Source of the DNA: Campylorhamphus procurvoides
Taxonomy: Eukaryota > Chordata > Aves > Passeriformes > Dendrocolaptidae
Assembly (NCBI GenBank): GCA_013396655.1
Contig: WBMV01006429.1
Span: forward strand, 62,001-126,000
Length of the DNA: 64,000 nt
Reading direction: 5' to 3'
Shown: positions 42,485 through 52,305 of the stretch, in pieces
Numbering within the stretch: the first letter of the stretch is position 1
Layout: each line of letters starts with the position of its first letter
Position numbers and translations under genes: made by a program
The notes under the pieces: model-generated
The model's database searches: none
Told to the model about the DNA's origin: nothing
The model's input: only the letters and a program-made list of their open reading frames with translations

Positions 42485-45400
42485 CTGCAGCAAAGCAGAA
42501 AGGAAGGCTGGTTATGTGCTAGGAGAGGAGGAACTTTGTGTGACCTGAGGGAAAGGTTAGAAACACCTCCTTATGGTCAGGTCTTGCTTGCTTTTATGGT
42601 CCAAGTTGGGTACTTAAAATCATTTAGGATACATGTGGAATAAATAACTTTTCTGAACACCAGGCAAGTTCTCACCTGACTTGTACACTCTTATAGATTT
42701 CAACAAGGATACTCTGCACATTCTTAACTTGAGAAACAGCAAAAAAATTGTATTAACACAGTTTTCTTTTTATTATTATTGAGAATTTCATGACATGGTA
42801 TTTAAGAATAATATACACAATATTCACTGAACTACTCTTCTTGAGTTTTGTCCTTGAGGGTATGAGTCCTAAAGATAGTTAGGAGGACTTCCCCTGTCAG
42901 TAGGCCTTGGATCAGGCCAATAAATTATGTTCCAAAAAGTTGAAAACATGTTTCTAATTTTAAACCAGTGGTAACAAGGGCAAATATATTGCATATTTTC
43001 CTAATAGCCAGCTGGTACAAGCAATCCACCTATTCATTTTTTGCCTTTTTTTTTTTCCTGCAACATAACACCATTTTTCTGTTTCTTGATCTAGAGCAGC
43101 TTAATGAGTAACTGCCTAATTTCTCATGGAAATACAGTTGGCAGCTCCTCCAAAAACAGGCACCCAAATCCAGGGGCGAGCCTTGAATAACACAGGAATA
43201 ACTCCTGATTTAGTGTCACTGCCAGAGGACAAGACTGGAGAGGTCACTGATTTCCCCACTGATTACATGGCTGAAATGCCTTCACTTGGAGTTGGTGGGA
43301 TGGAGACAAACTACTCTTATCCCACCATCTCTGGAACCCCCAGGGAAAGCTAAATCTATACAGTTTGGCTCAAGGATGGGGAAACACTATTGTATGAAGT
43401 TAACAGAAATCCTAAATCTACCTGTGCCTTTAAAACATTCACACTTTGCATTCAGTGCCATCTCAGTGTTGCTCTTCTTTTTTTAAATATCATTGCAGCA
43501 GCAGCTCAACAAAATCAGTCCCTCTGTCAGAGTCCAAGCACATGAGTTCATGGCCATCCTAAGCCATGAAGAGAGGTAAGAACAGCCCCCCTTTCATGAA
43601 AAGCACTGTCACTCAGGCCGGTTGCCAGCCCTAAATCACTGGGGTACAATCTTCAGGAGCCTCCAAGCTGCAGTGGGCAGATGCAACAAAGAAGCAGGTG
43701 TTAATGCTCAATGGGTGGCAAAGGTTCAGCCTTCCACACTCCATCTGTTCTGCAAGTCAGTTTTGACCTTCAGCCAGTGAAAAGTTCATGTGTTACTCTG
43801 AAAAAATACCACTGAAGTTGGGAAGTGCTGCAGTGAATGATGAGAGGGAAGTGGCAGGAGGCAAAGTGGAGTCTTCAATAGTAGGTAAATACAGAATAAA
43901 GGAATCAACAAAAAGAGTGTAAAACAAAGGGGTGTGAGAAATCCAAAATAACTAAAGTTCCAGGACACTGAAATTCTCAATGTATTTGTTCCTATGGAAC
44001 TTAAATATAGATAAGCATCAATCATATTAATTCATCACTTTTTCACTGAGCTGGAACAGAAGGCCAGCACTGAAGAGTTTCAAACAAATTTTACAGCAAA
44101 TTTTTAGAAGTTACATTAAAATTTAAACAAACCCTAAGAAATCAATTCTGTGACCATACAAGGTTGAAAGAGAGGTTCATAATTAAGAACCTCTCCCCTT
44201 CAGCTTTGATGCATCAGCATAACAACTTACTAAAAGCTGGAAGGAACTGAACATACCAACCCTGGATCCACTGAGAGAGAAAGTGCTGCATGAATCTTAA
44301 AACTAATTCCTCCAAGCATGGTTTGAATTTGAAGAAGTAGACACAGAGGGACACAAGAATAATAAAGGAAGCATGTTAAGTGAATTAATTCCCTAAACTG
44401 CATGAAGTTTACTACAAGAGAAAACAATATCAGCCAAAAAATTATACCGTTAATGTATCTGACAGGGAGACAGAGGTCTCTAAAGCAGCAAAATGCCTGG
44501 GGTAAAACTGGGGCCCCTTTGAAGTCAACATTCCAAATTTCATTGATTTCAGTGGTGTCCAAAGTTTGGAAACACACACCCCCTATCCCCATCCCCAACA
44601 ATTAGCTTTCATCTCAGAAGCAGTTCCAGGGAGGCCAAGAGGAATAATGTGGTTAAAATGAAGTATTTAACCCTATGCACAAGTGCTTCTCTGAGCTGGA
44701 GCTCATGTCCTCAGCTCTTCAGGACAGCATTCAAGTTTTAAACCTGCACTCAAGTCTTACTGAGTTCAAATAAGGACCACACATAGGACTAAACCCTCCT
44801 GAAAACTCAGTATTGGAAGCAACTTGGAAATCTCTGTAATTCCCAACAGTGTGGAATGTATTAGATGTTTTGCCTGATATCCAAGTACAGTTCTTGATAT
44901 TTTATTTTTTTTCTCCTTGGAAAAACTTTAGTCTTCTTGCATTTCATTACCTCTAAAGGACGACCCAGATAGATGGGACAGCTAATCTTATAATCACACC
45001 CAAAGTAAACATAAACCCACATAAAATACTCCTATTGGCATAGTTCTAAGATTTTTGCCTGAGAAAATAGGTTAGAGTTTGGCCTGGAGCTAATTCACAC
45101 CTGTCTGTTGTATTTGTAAAAACATGCCAAAAAAAGAAAGGACCTTCATTTCACTTTCTTTTATGCAGAGAGAACTCTGGTTTAATACGTGAGTTCCAAC
45201 AACAGAAATTGCATCAGAAAAAGAAAAAAGAGGGAAAAAAAGGAAAGTATACCTGCCCTCCAAAAGGAGAACTGTTAGCCACCATCTATCCTACAATAAA
45301 TGATGTTCTGCAGGGATGTCCCCACAGCTCAGAGTTATCTCCACTGCCTGCACATAAGGCCAAGAGCACCATCACTCACAGGGTTTCACCTCAGATGGAT

Positions 45401-48400
45401 GATGACCCCCAGCCTTGCTCATCAGCTGAGAAGATCAATATCTCAGCTATCGCACTTTATCATCTTTGTAGAGAAGAGATGAATAAAAAATTATACTTTT
45501 AACATTGAATAATTTCATGAGAAATGCTCAGCTGTCAAACCCTGTTCTGAAAAAAGTTATAATTAGCCTTGACCTGAGCACTGAATCATGATAAGAGGAG
45601 TGCAAAGAGTAAAGTGTGCAGTAGTTGAGCTTTTGGAAATTGAACTTGACTCTAAAACCACGACTGTACTGGGCACCTTGTGCAGGCAGGTTTAGGACTA
45701 ATCATATTTACTGAGTGTAATGTGCCCTCTTAAAAAAAAAGGAATTGTAACTTGGTTGCATTTATCTCACTGTTTTTTGTTTAAAGGTACTTTGCATTGA
45801 AATGACTTTGCATTTGCATCTTTTATGGAGACAGCTAGCGATCAAACTCTTCAGGCACTGCAGTTAAACACTGTGTTTTTCTAGGAAAGAATGCCAAGGC
45901 ATGCACTGTTGTTGGAGAGAAAATGGTCTGGGAAAAGAAAACCAAAAAAATTCAGGGCTTAAAAAGTACTGCTTTCTGCAGCTGAGGGAGCCAGACTCCT
46001 CTAGGGAGTGGGGAAGAATAGCAATTTCTGAAAGGTGATTTAGCTTTTCACAAGTCTTCCTCTGGGAGCACCTCATTTCTAATTAAAGTGACTAAGAGTA
46101 GGTCCTTGCAATTTGCTCTGACAGTACTCAGGGCTGAGACACTCAAGTCCTGGGAAGGGAACATGGTGTAGCATGAGATTTGTTCTTTACGTGCTGTCAC
46201 TGAAAACACACTAAAGCTGAAACTCCTTTTTCTTTTTTGCAACCACGCTCTTTTAACTGGTCTGGGTGACATGTAGGACATGGTGGACACAGAAGGAAAG
46301 TTGGGACCCCATCAAAGGTCCTTACTCCTTGAACTTCCTTTCCAGACTGTGCTGCCCATCCAGGACCTTCTGCTGCCTCTCTAGTCCCACCAAGAACCTA
46401 CAGAGGGGCAGGGCTACCACCTGGAGCAAAGCTTGGAGAAAATGTTCCAAGGGCCTTAAGAGGCTGAACTGGGGTCTCTACACATGGTTTTGAACCAGAA
46501 CTTTCAAAGGCTGTAGGACAGGCTGAATAGTATCTACTCGAGTTTTTAAAACATCTGAAGTCTAAAAGGATGTTGAAATCAATAGGTATTAGGAACTGCA
46601 GCAAGCCTGGAATCCTCAGGTGATGGCAACCTTTACTTGTCTTAAAGCCTAAAAATCGAGCAGAGCATTTACAAAGTCAGCTTTGGGAACTTGTGCTCTC
46701 TGACTACACTTCGGGTTTGCTTTCACTAAGTGGAGAGAGGTTGGCAGGAGTCTCCCTGTGCCCTTTCAATGCCCCCCTTTGTCCAGACACTACAGAAGAA
46801 ACCTGGGATATGTTACCACTACTGTGCTCTACAAGAAACCATCAGAGGGAGGTTTTGATGAGACGGTGACTCTGCCCTGTTGAAAAGGAAATGTAAGTTT
46901 CTGAAAGCCATTTTGGAAGCACTGCTCTTGGTTCCTGCAGCGTCTCAGAAACTGGCAGATTGACACTTTACTTATTATTTTTTCTTTCTCCTTACATCAA
47001 TACTTCTAAAAAGAATCAGGGCACACAAAGGCTGCAGACTCCCCGAGGCCTTTTTGGAATTGACACAGCTTTTACACATCAAATGGACCATTTTCCTCTG
47101 TTAACTCTTGCTTCCACTCTGAAAAGCTGATCATCAAAGACACGCTATAAATGTGAACAAAAATGAAGGAATTTGGGCTCTAGGAGCAAACACAAATGGG
47201 TACAGAAATGAATCCATTTAAAGGAGTAATTCAAAGTGTTTAGAGTGAAAAGAGCAGGATGCTTCATCCTTTAGTTTAAAAAATTGCAGGGTATTTTAAA
47301 ATAGACTTCAGGCAAGGAACACAGACTGAACACAACTACATATATTTGTTATCCTGTATGCAATAGGCTGCTCTGGCATTCCAAATGTTGCACAGGCACA
47401 TATTACCAGAGCCCTCTGACAGCCTCTTCTTCTCCAATACCTTAAATATCCTTCTAAATCTCCCCCTAAGTCAAGCTGTTATCCTTTAACACAGGATCTT
47501 TAAGCATATTGCTGACTTACTATGTGCACAGACTCAGTATCATTTGGGGTGGTTGCCTTGGTTTACAGCAGCCTGTTCTGAAGTTTTCTATGCTTTGAAA
47601 TGCTTAAGTGCTACTTCATTTATTCTTGGGATGTGAAAAAACACCAATTCAACCTCAGCAACATGGTCATTCTCCTACCTGAAGAGTTGGGTACATATCT
47701 AAGAACAATCAATAGAATTCTTTAACCCTATTCAGGCAGATATTCATTCATTTGCAGAGCAGTCTTACAAACCAGTTGCAGGAAGAAATATCTCCCCCAC
47801 CACCCACTATTCCCACTGCTCATATAAATAATAGAGAACTATATTTCAAGGTCAAAATTCAAAAAGAGATCTATCTGCCTGTGGAAGTACAGAAGCAGTC
47901 AGCAAAACCACACCTCCTCAAACCCCTTTAAGAAATGGCAGCATGAGAAACACTGAGGAAGGCAAACCAGGCCCCTGATGTCATTAAAGAATATTAATCA
48001 GTGATACACCCTAACACTTCCAGTGTCACAAAGCTTAAGGTCTGAAGCCAACAGCCTGGAAACATTTAGGACAGACCACCAGCATCCACATTTGCACATC
48101 CTCCTGATATCTGTTAGGAAGGAGGCAGCTCTGCCTTGTCATTTGAAAAAAGGAAACAGAATTTGGCTTTCTACCAGCTGTCTTTCAGAATTTTCAGTTG
48201 TCTCACCCTTTCCTTTCTTATGAACTAAACACCAGCATTTTCTTTCCCATCCCAAAGCAACGTCATTCACTAACGTGAGACTTTTACAGCAGAAGAGACT
48301 AATTAATAATCACCTTTGTTCTTGTATTCAAATACTTCTCATGTTATAGTACATGTGCTCGGTTGTTTTTCCTTCCTTCCTTGTTTCCCCTTAATATGTG

Positions 48401-49272
48401 GTTGTGAAATTGTCTGATTATTAAAAATGTATGACAGAACACATGAAATAGATGTACCAAAATTAAGGCTGTTTTTACATTTCTTCTGTTGTCCATTCAT
48501 TAATATGTTTGATCATCACATGAACTGCCATGACATGAATGAGTACTGCTTTTCTTTTTTTAAAATCTGGCTTTGGGAACTGGGGATAATTCACCCTCAC
48601 TGCTGAAGCACTTTGAAACTGAGGCTTGGCTCATACTGAGAGCACAACAGAGAAATACCTGTTCATTCATAAATTTTTACTAGTGATGAGAGCAACGAAA
48701 AATATCTCTAATTGTTCAAGCAGGGGGCAGTGTAACGCTGACTTTCGACAAGCACTTCTACTGAGAAGAGGAAGAAAAGCTCTGAAAAGAACTAGTAATC
48801 TCGGTTCTGGCTGTATTTCATTTTCTCCTATTGATGTACTCTTTTCAATGCTCACTTGCTAGTTATCTCAGGACAAGAAACAACGTGAAGAGAAGAACTC
48901 CTGACAACTGTTAGACCCAGCAAGTTGCAACAGGCGTGATACAGTGTCCCCTGCTTATAACCTTCCATTTTCCCTCATTTCAAGAAAAATAAACCCTTAA
49001 AAAAATTCACCCAGCTACGAGAGAAGCCAACAACGTGTCTGCAAACCATGCGGTTGCCAGCAGCCAGCACCAAGCCCTTGGTGTCACACGGACCCCAAGC
49101 ACGTTTGCCCAAATTCCATGGGTAAGGAGCCAAACCAATTCCCCCCTCAGGCTTGGAGGAGACCGGGGTGCATCGAGACACCCCCAACCCCCCCCAAACT
49201 TCCCAGGGACCGGTTTTAGAACCAGGGCCATTCCCGGAGGGGCTGAGGCAGAACCCCCAGGGCAGCACTTAC
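42485..49272 (-). other. TRPC7: TRPC7 intron 1 (interrupts the start codon)
   Basis: The intron is 6,788 bp, donor GTAAGTGC (49272-49265), acceptor TTTGCTGCAG (42494-42485). It separates the AT of the initiator codon from its G. I see no recognisable repeat family, RNA gene or extra exon in it. The part next to exon 1 (49.03-49.27 kb) is already GC-richer than the rest. Confidence 0.85.
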
Positions 49273-49274
49273 AT
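49273..49274 (-). CDS. TRPC7: TRPC7 exon 1, coding part (first two bases of the start codon)
   Basis: Read on the minus strand, exon 1 ends CGTGCTCAT followed by GTAAGTGC, a strong donor with GT at 49272-49271. Exon 2 opens with G CTG AGG AGC. Joining the two gives ATG CTG AGG AGC, so the start codon is split after its second base. The product begins M-L-R, as mammalian TRPC7 does, and reaches the conserved RRHTTLREK block at the same residue number (R12). The rest of exon 1 is 5' untranslated; its 5' end cannot be fixed from sequence alone. The start has a poor initiation context (C at -3, C at +4). The alternative would be initiation at Met10 inside exon 2, whose context is better. Confidence 0.8.
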
Positions 49275-49311
49275 GAGCACGTCGGGGTGGGCTCCGCTCG
49301 GTGTTCGGTGC

Positions 49312-49347
49312 TCAGTGCGGGGGCGCGGTGCGGGCGCGGCCGCCCAT
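49312..49347 (-). other. Candidate upstream ORF in the TRPC7 5' UTR
   Basis: On the minus strand GGGCCATGGG opens a frame of 11 codons (MGGRARTAPPH) that stops with TGA at 49314-49312, 37 bases before the split TRPC7 start. Its ATG has a strong context (G at -3, G at +4), better than that of the TRPC7 ATG. The same frame is open further upstream to another ATG at 49497. Whether it is in the mRNA depends on the unknown transcription start. Confidence 0.4.
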
Positions 49348-49359
49348 GGCCCGCGGAGC

Positions 49360-49990
49360 TGGGGGTGAGCCCCTGCTGTCCTGGGGATGAACTCCGCGGT
49401 CCTGAGCCTCTGTTCTGTTCAACCTCTGCTGTCCTGGGGCTGGACCCCGGCGATGCTGAGCCCCCTCTGTCCGCGGTGCTGAAGCTCCGCTATCCACGGT
49501 GCTGAGCCCCCTCTGGCTGCGGTGCTGAAGCTCCGCTATCCACGGTGCTGAGCCTCTGTTCTGTTCAACCTCTGCTATCCTGGGGATGAACTCGGCGGTG
49601 CCGAGCCCCCACTCTCTGCTATGCTGAACCTCTGCTGTCCTGGGGATGAAGCTCCACGATACTGAGTCCCCTCTGTCCGCGGTGCTGAGCCTCTGTTCTG
49701 TTCAACCTCTGCTATCCTGGGGATGAACTCCGCGGTGCCGAGCCCCCACTCTCGGCTCCGCTGAACCTCTGCTGTCCTGGGGCTGGCCCGCCGCGATGCT
49801 GAGCCCCCACTCTCCGCTCCGCTGAACCCTCGCTGTCCGCGGTGCTGAACCGCTGTTGTCCTGGGGATGAAGCTCCGCGATGCTGAACCCCCTCTATCCG
49901 CGGTGCTGAATCCCCACTCTCTGCTGTGCTGAACCCTCGCTGTCCGCGATGCTCAGCCCCCTCTCTCCGCGGTGCTGAGCCCCCTGTGTG
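49360..49990. repeat. GC-rich degenerate minisatellite, 23-bp period with ~137-bp higher-order repeat
   Basis: The stretch is built from variants of GCTGAGCCCCCTCTGTCCGC GGT. GCTGA(A/G) starts at 49455, 49478, 49501, 49524 and 49547, exactly 23 bp apart. Further on, 22-23-bp and 15-16-bp steps alternate around TCCTGGGGATGAA. A larger block starting CTGAGCCTCTGTTCTGTTCA is found near 49402, 49548 and 49685, with the last two about 137 bp apart and nearly identical over 70 bases or more. TCCTGGGG recurs about seven times. The array directly adjoins TRPC7 exon 1 on its upstream side and may enter the 5' UTR. Confidence 0.85.
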
Positions 49991-50444
49991 CCGGTGCTGG
50001 GGGTCTCAGCGCGGCCGGACGGGACGGGCACTGCCCGCGGTGCTGCAGCCGCCTCCGGCTCGGTGCGGGTGGTGTCTCATCCTCATGCCCGGGGCGCTGC
50101 TGGGGCACAGCTCGCCCGGGAGCCGCTCCCTGGAGGAAGAGCCGCCCGCCAGTCTGGCATGGGAGCTGCGTGGTCCTGCCCGTCCTCCCTCCCGCTCTGC
50201 CCACGCCGCTGTCCTCCTGGAGCGCTGGATTCGCGGTGGAGCTGGGGGAGTGCCCCGAGCCCTCCCCAAGGGCTGCCCCGAGCAGGCGTGGCAGGAGAGC
50301 CGTGCGGGGAGGGCAGGGGGCTCCCTGGGGGCTCTCCCCTTCACACACCGCGCTCCTGCCTCATCTGGCTGTGCCCCCTCTCCGCTGGGAGTGCTCGGAG
50401 CTGCTGTTCCTTATCTGCCGTGCCCAGGTTCGTTCTATTCCTTA

Positions 50445-50467
50445 CCTAGGAGATCGTGTCTCCTAGG
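50445..50467. repeat. Perfect 9-bp inverted repeat
   Basis: CCTAGGAGA (50445-50453) and TCTCCTAGG (50459-50467) are perfect inverse complements around a 5-base loop (TCGTG). It sits at the outer edge of the CpG-rich region. No function is assigned. Confidence 0.75.
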
Positions 50468-51733
50468 AGGTGATGGAGAAGGGGAGTGTGTGTGTGGATG
50501 TGCCAGGAGTGGAGTGAGAACGAAACCAAGATGCAGAATAATCAGTCAAAGCAATCAATTCTCTCCTTCACATGGCAGAGGAGACCTGCCAGAGCAACAG
50601 CTTCAAACTGCACCCAGGAGCACCAGTGCGCCCTTCTGCACTCCATTCCAAGTGGAAAAAGCAGGTGTTCTTCCAAGGAGCACCCCGAGGATGCTCCCAC
50701 TGCATCCCACATGGTTCTCCAAGCCCATGACCTTCCCTGTCCTTCCCACCAGTGCAGCTGCCCTGCTCTGCCTTACCTGGCTGAGAGTTCCTCACCTCAT
50801 CACACCCCCATTGCAGTTACCAACAATGCCATCCCACCTCACCTGTGGTGTCTCAGGGAATTGAATCCCAGAGGAAACCCTCTGCCTGGAGAGGTGATGG
50901 TGGGAGGCAGTGCTCACTCTCAGGGGTTGCTGGACAGCACACAGGAGGATGGCAGGATGTTGATTTGCCCCAAGTTCTCCTCTCACCCCCTCACAGCACT
51001 GGCTAGAGTGAGAGCACTGAGTAAGAGTTGATTTTTCACCATCCTTCAGTCTGGAATCCATTATCTTCTCAACCAGCTGAGGATGTAATTTGATGGAAAC
51101 ACCTGAGGGCACCAACCATTTCAGCAGGCACCACTGAGAGCTTGGTATGGCTCTATGAAAGTTCCCCAGACCCTGCCTTTGAGAAGCATTTAAAGACAGC
51201 TGAGGCAGGGCTTTTATCCAGCATCCTTGGACACTTAACTTACTCTCACCAGCCTGAGCTGGGCTCACAAATATGAGGAGTCTTTTCCTACTAAGAGATT
51301 TTGCCTTGAATAAGGTGTAGAGTGTATTAAGCTCTAACTATTGTGGGCAGCCCCCACACCTGGAGCATTCTCTGTCCTATAAAATGTGCTGTTTTCTTTT
51401 ATCTTACCCCCAATTCGGGCTTCTTGCAGCTCCCTGAAAAACTCCTGATGGCCCACAGCAGTAAACATGTTAGGAGGATGAGGTTGTTACCAGGCTCAGG
51501 GAGAACAACATTTTGTGGGGAGAGACAACCTGTGAAGATTAAAAAGAAAAGAAAAATAGAAAGAGGCTCCCCAGCTCCATGCTGTTGAGATAAACTTGAA
51601 ATGATAAGTTGCTGCACAGACACAAATCTCTGCTTTGCTGGCTAACATAGCTTGGGGTATAAAGCATCTTGGATGATTTTTTTACTCCAAGCACAAACCC
51701 TCAGTATCTTCACAGTATCTTGGTATTTGTCTC
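50468..51733. other. Intergenic stretch between the CpG-rich region and the LTR
   Basis: This is upstream of TRPC7. I see no gene, RNA gene or repeat family in it. The overlapping open frames at 50486-51031 (plus) and 50792-51268 (minus) have no recognisable content. Confidence 0.7.
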
Positions 51734-52305
51734 TGTGCTGGTTTTGCCTGGGGTAGAGTCAATTTTCCTCTTAGTGCAGAGGATGAAGTTGTGTTTTGGA
51801 TCTGGGCTGGAAACTGTGGATAATTCAGAGATGGTTTTGTTACTGCTGAGCAGCACTTGCAGAGCCCAGGCCTTTCCTGCTTCTCACCCCACCAGTGAGG
51901 CAGGAGGAGCTGGGAGGGGGCACAAGCAGGACAGGTGACCCCAGCTGACCCAAGGGACATTCCATACCTACAGACACCATTCTCAGCATATAAAGCTGGG
52001 GGGAAAGGAGGGAGAGGGGGGACATTTGGAGTGATGGCACTTGTATTTCCAAGTCCCCATGGTGTGGGATTGAGTCCTGCTGCCCCGGGGATGGCTGAGC
52101 CCCTGCCTGCCCATGGGATGTGGTGAATGAATCTCCTTTTGGGGGCAGATTGCACATGTGGCTCTTGCTTTACCTATTAAATTGTCTTTGTCATCCACCC
52201 CTGAGTTTTCCTGCTTTATCCTTCTGATTCTCTCCCCCACCCCACTGGAGGGGAGTGAGTGAGTGGCTGTGTGAAGATGTTTCCACCCAGGGTTATACCA
52301 TGGCA
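51734..52305 (+). mobile_element. Solo LTR of an avian ERV-L-type endogenous retrovirus
   Basis: The 572-bp element starts TGTGCTGGTTTTGCCTGGGG and ends ATACCATGGCA, with the TG...CA termini of retroviral LTRs. Inside it, in order, are a TATA-like CATATAAAGCTGGGG (about 51988), a poly(A) signal ATTAAA (about 52176) followed by TTGTCTTTGTCATC, and the C-rich TCTCCCCCACCCCACTGGAG. The arrangement and wording match the common avian ERV-L LTR. The flanking pentamers are GTCTC (51729-51733) and GTCTG (52306-52310), a target-site duplication with one mismatch. No internal gag, pol or env sequence follows, so it is a solo LTR left by recombination. It is oriented opposite to TRPC7, about 2.5 kb upstream of exon 1. 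Confidence 0.88.

Larger units (their letters stand above)
49270..50420. promoter_or_regulatory. TRPC7: CpG-rich promoter-like region of TRPC7
   Basis: From exon 1 to about 50.4 kb the sequence is strongly G+C rich with many CpG dinucleotides (for example GGGGGCGCGGTGCGGGCGCG at 49319-49338 and GCGGCCGGACGGGACGGGCA around 50011). The rest of the window is AT-rich and CpG-poor apart from exon 2. Its position over the first exon fits a CpG-island promoter. No TATA box is obvious on the minus strand close to exon 1, and the transcription start cannot be read from the sequence. A divergent plus-strand transcript is possible but not shown. Half of this region is minisatellite-like repeat. Confidence 0.7.

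Noticed and set aside
41845..42522. Plus-strand open frame of 225 residues
   Set aside because: It is the antisense shadow of TRPC7 exon 2.
49926..50864. Plus-strand open frame of 312 residues, with two more overlapping open frames (49972-50466, 49988-50449)
   Set aside because: The region is GC-rich and stop codons are rare in all frames. The translation is Pro/Ala/Arg/Ser-rich low complexity, part of it is the minisatellite, and no domain is recognisable.
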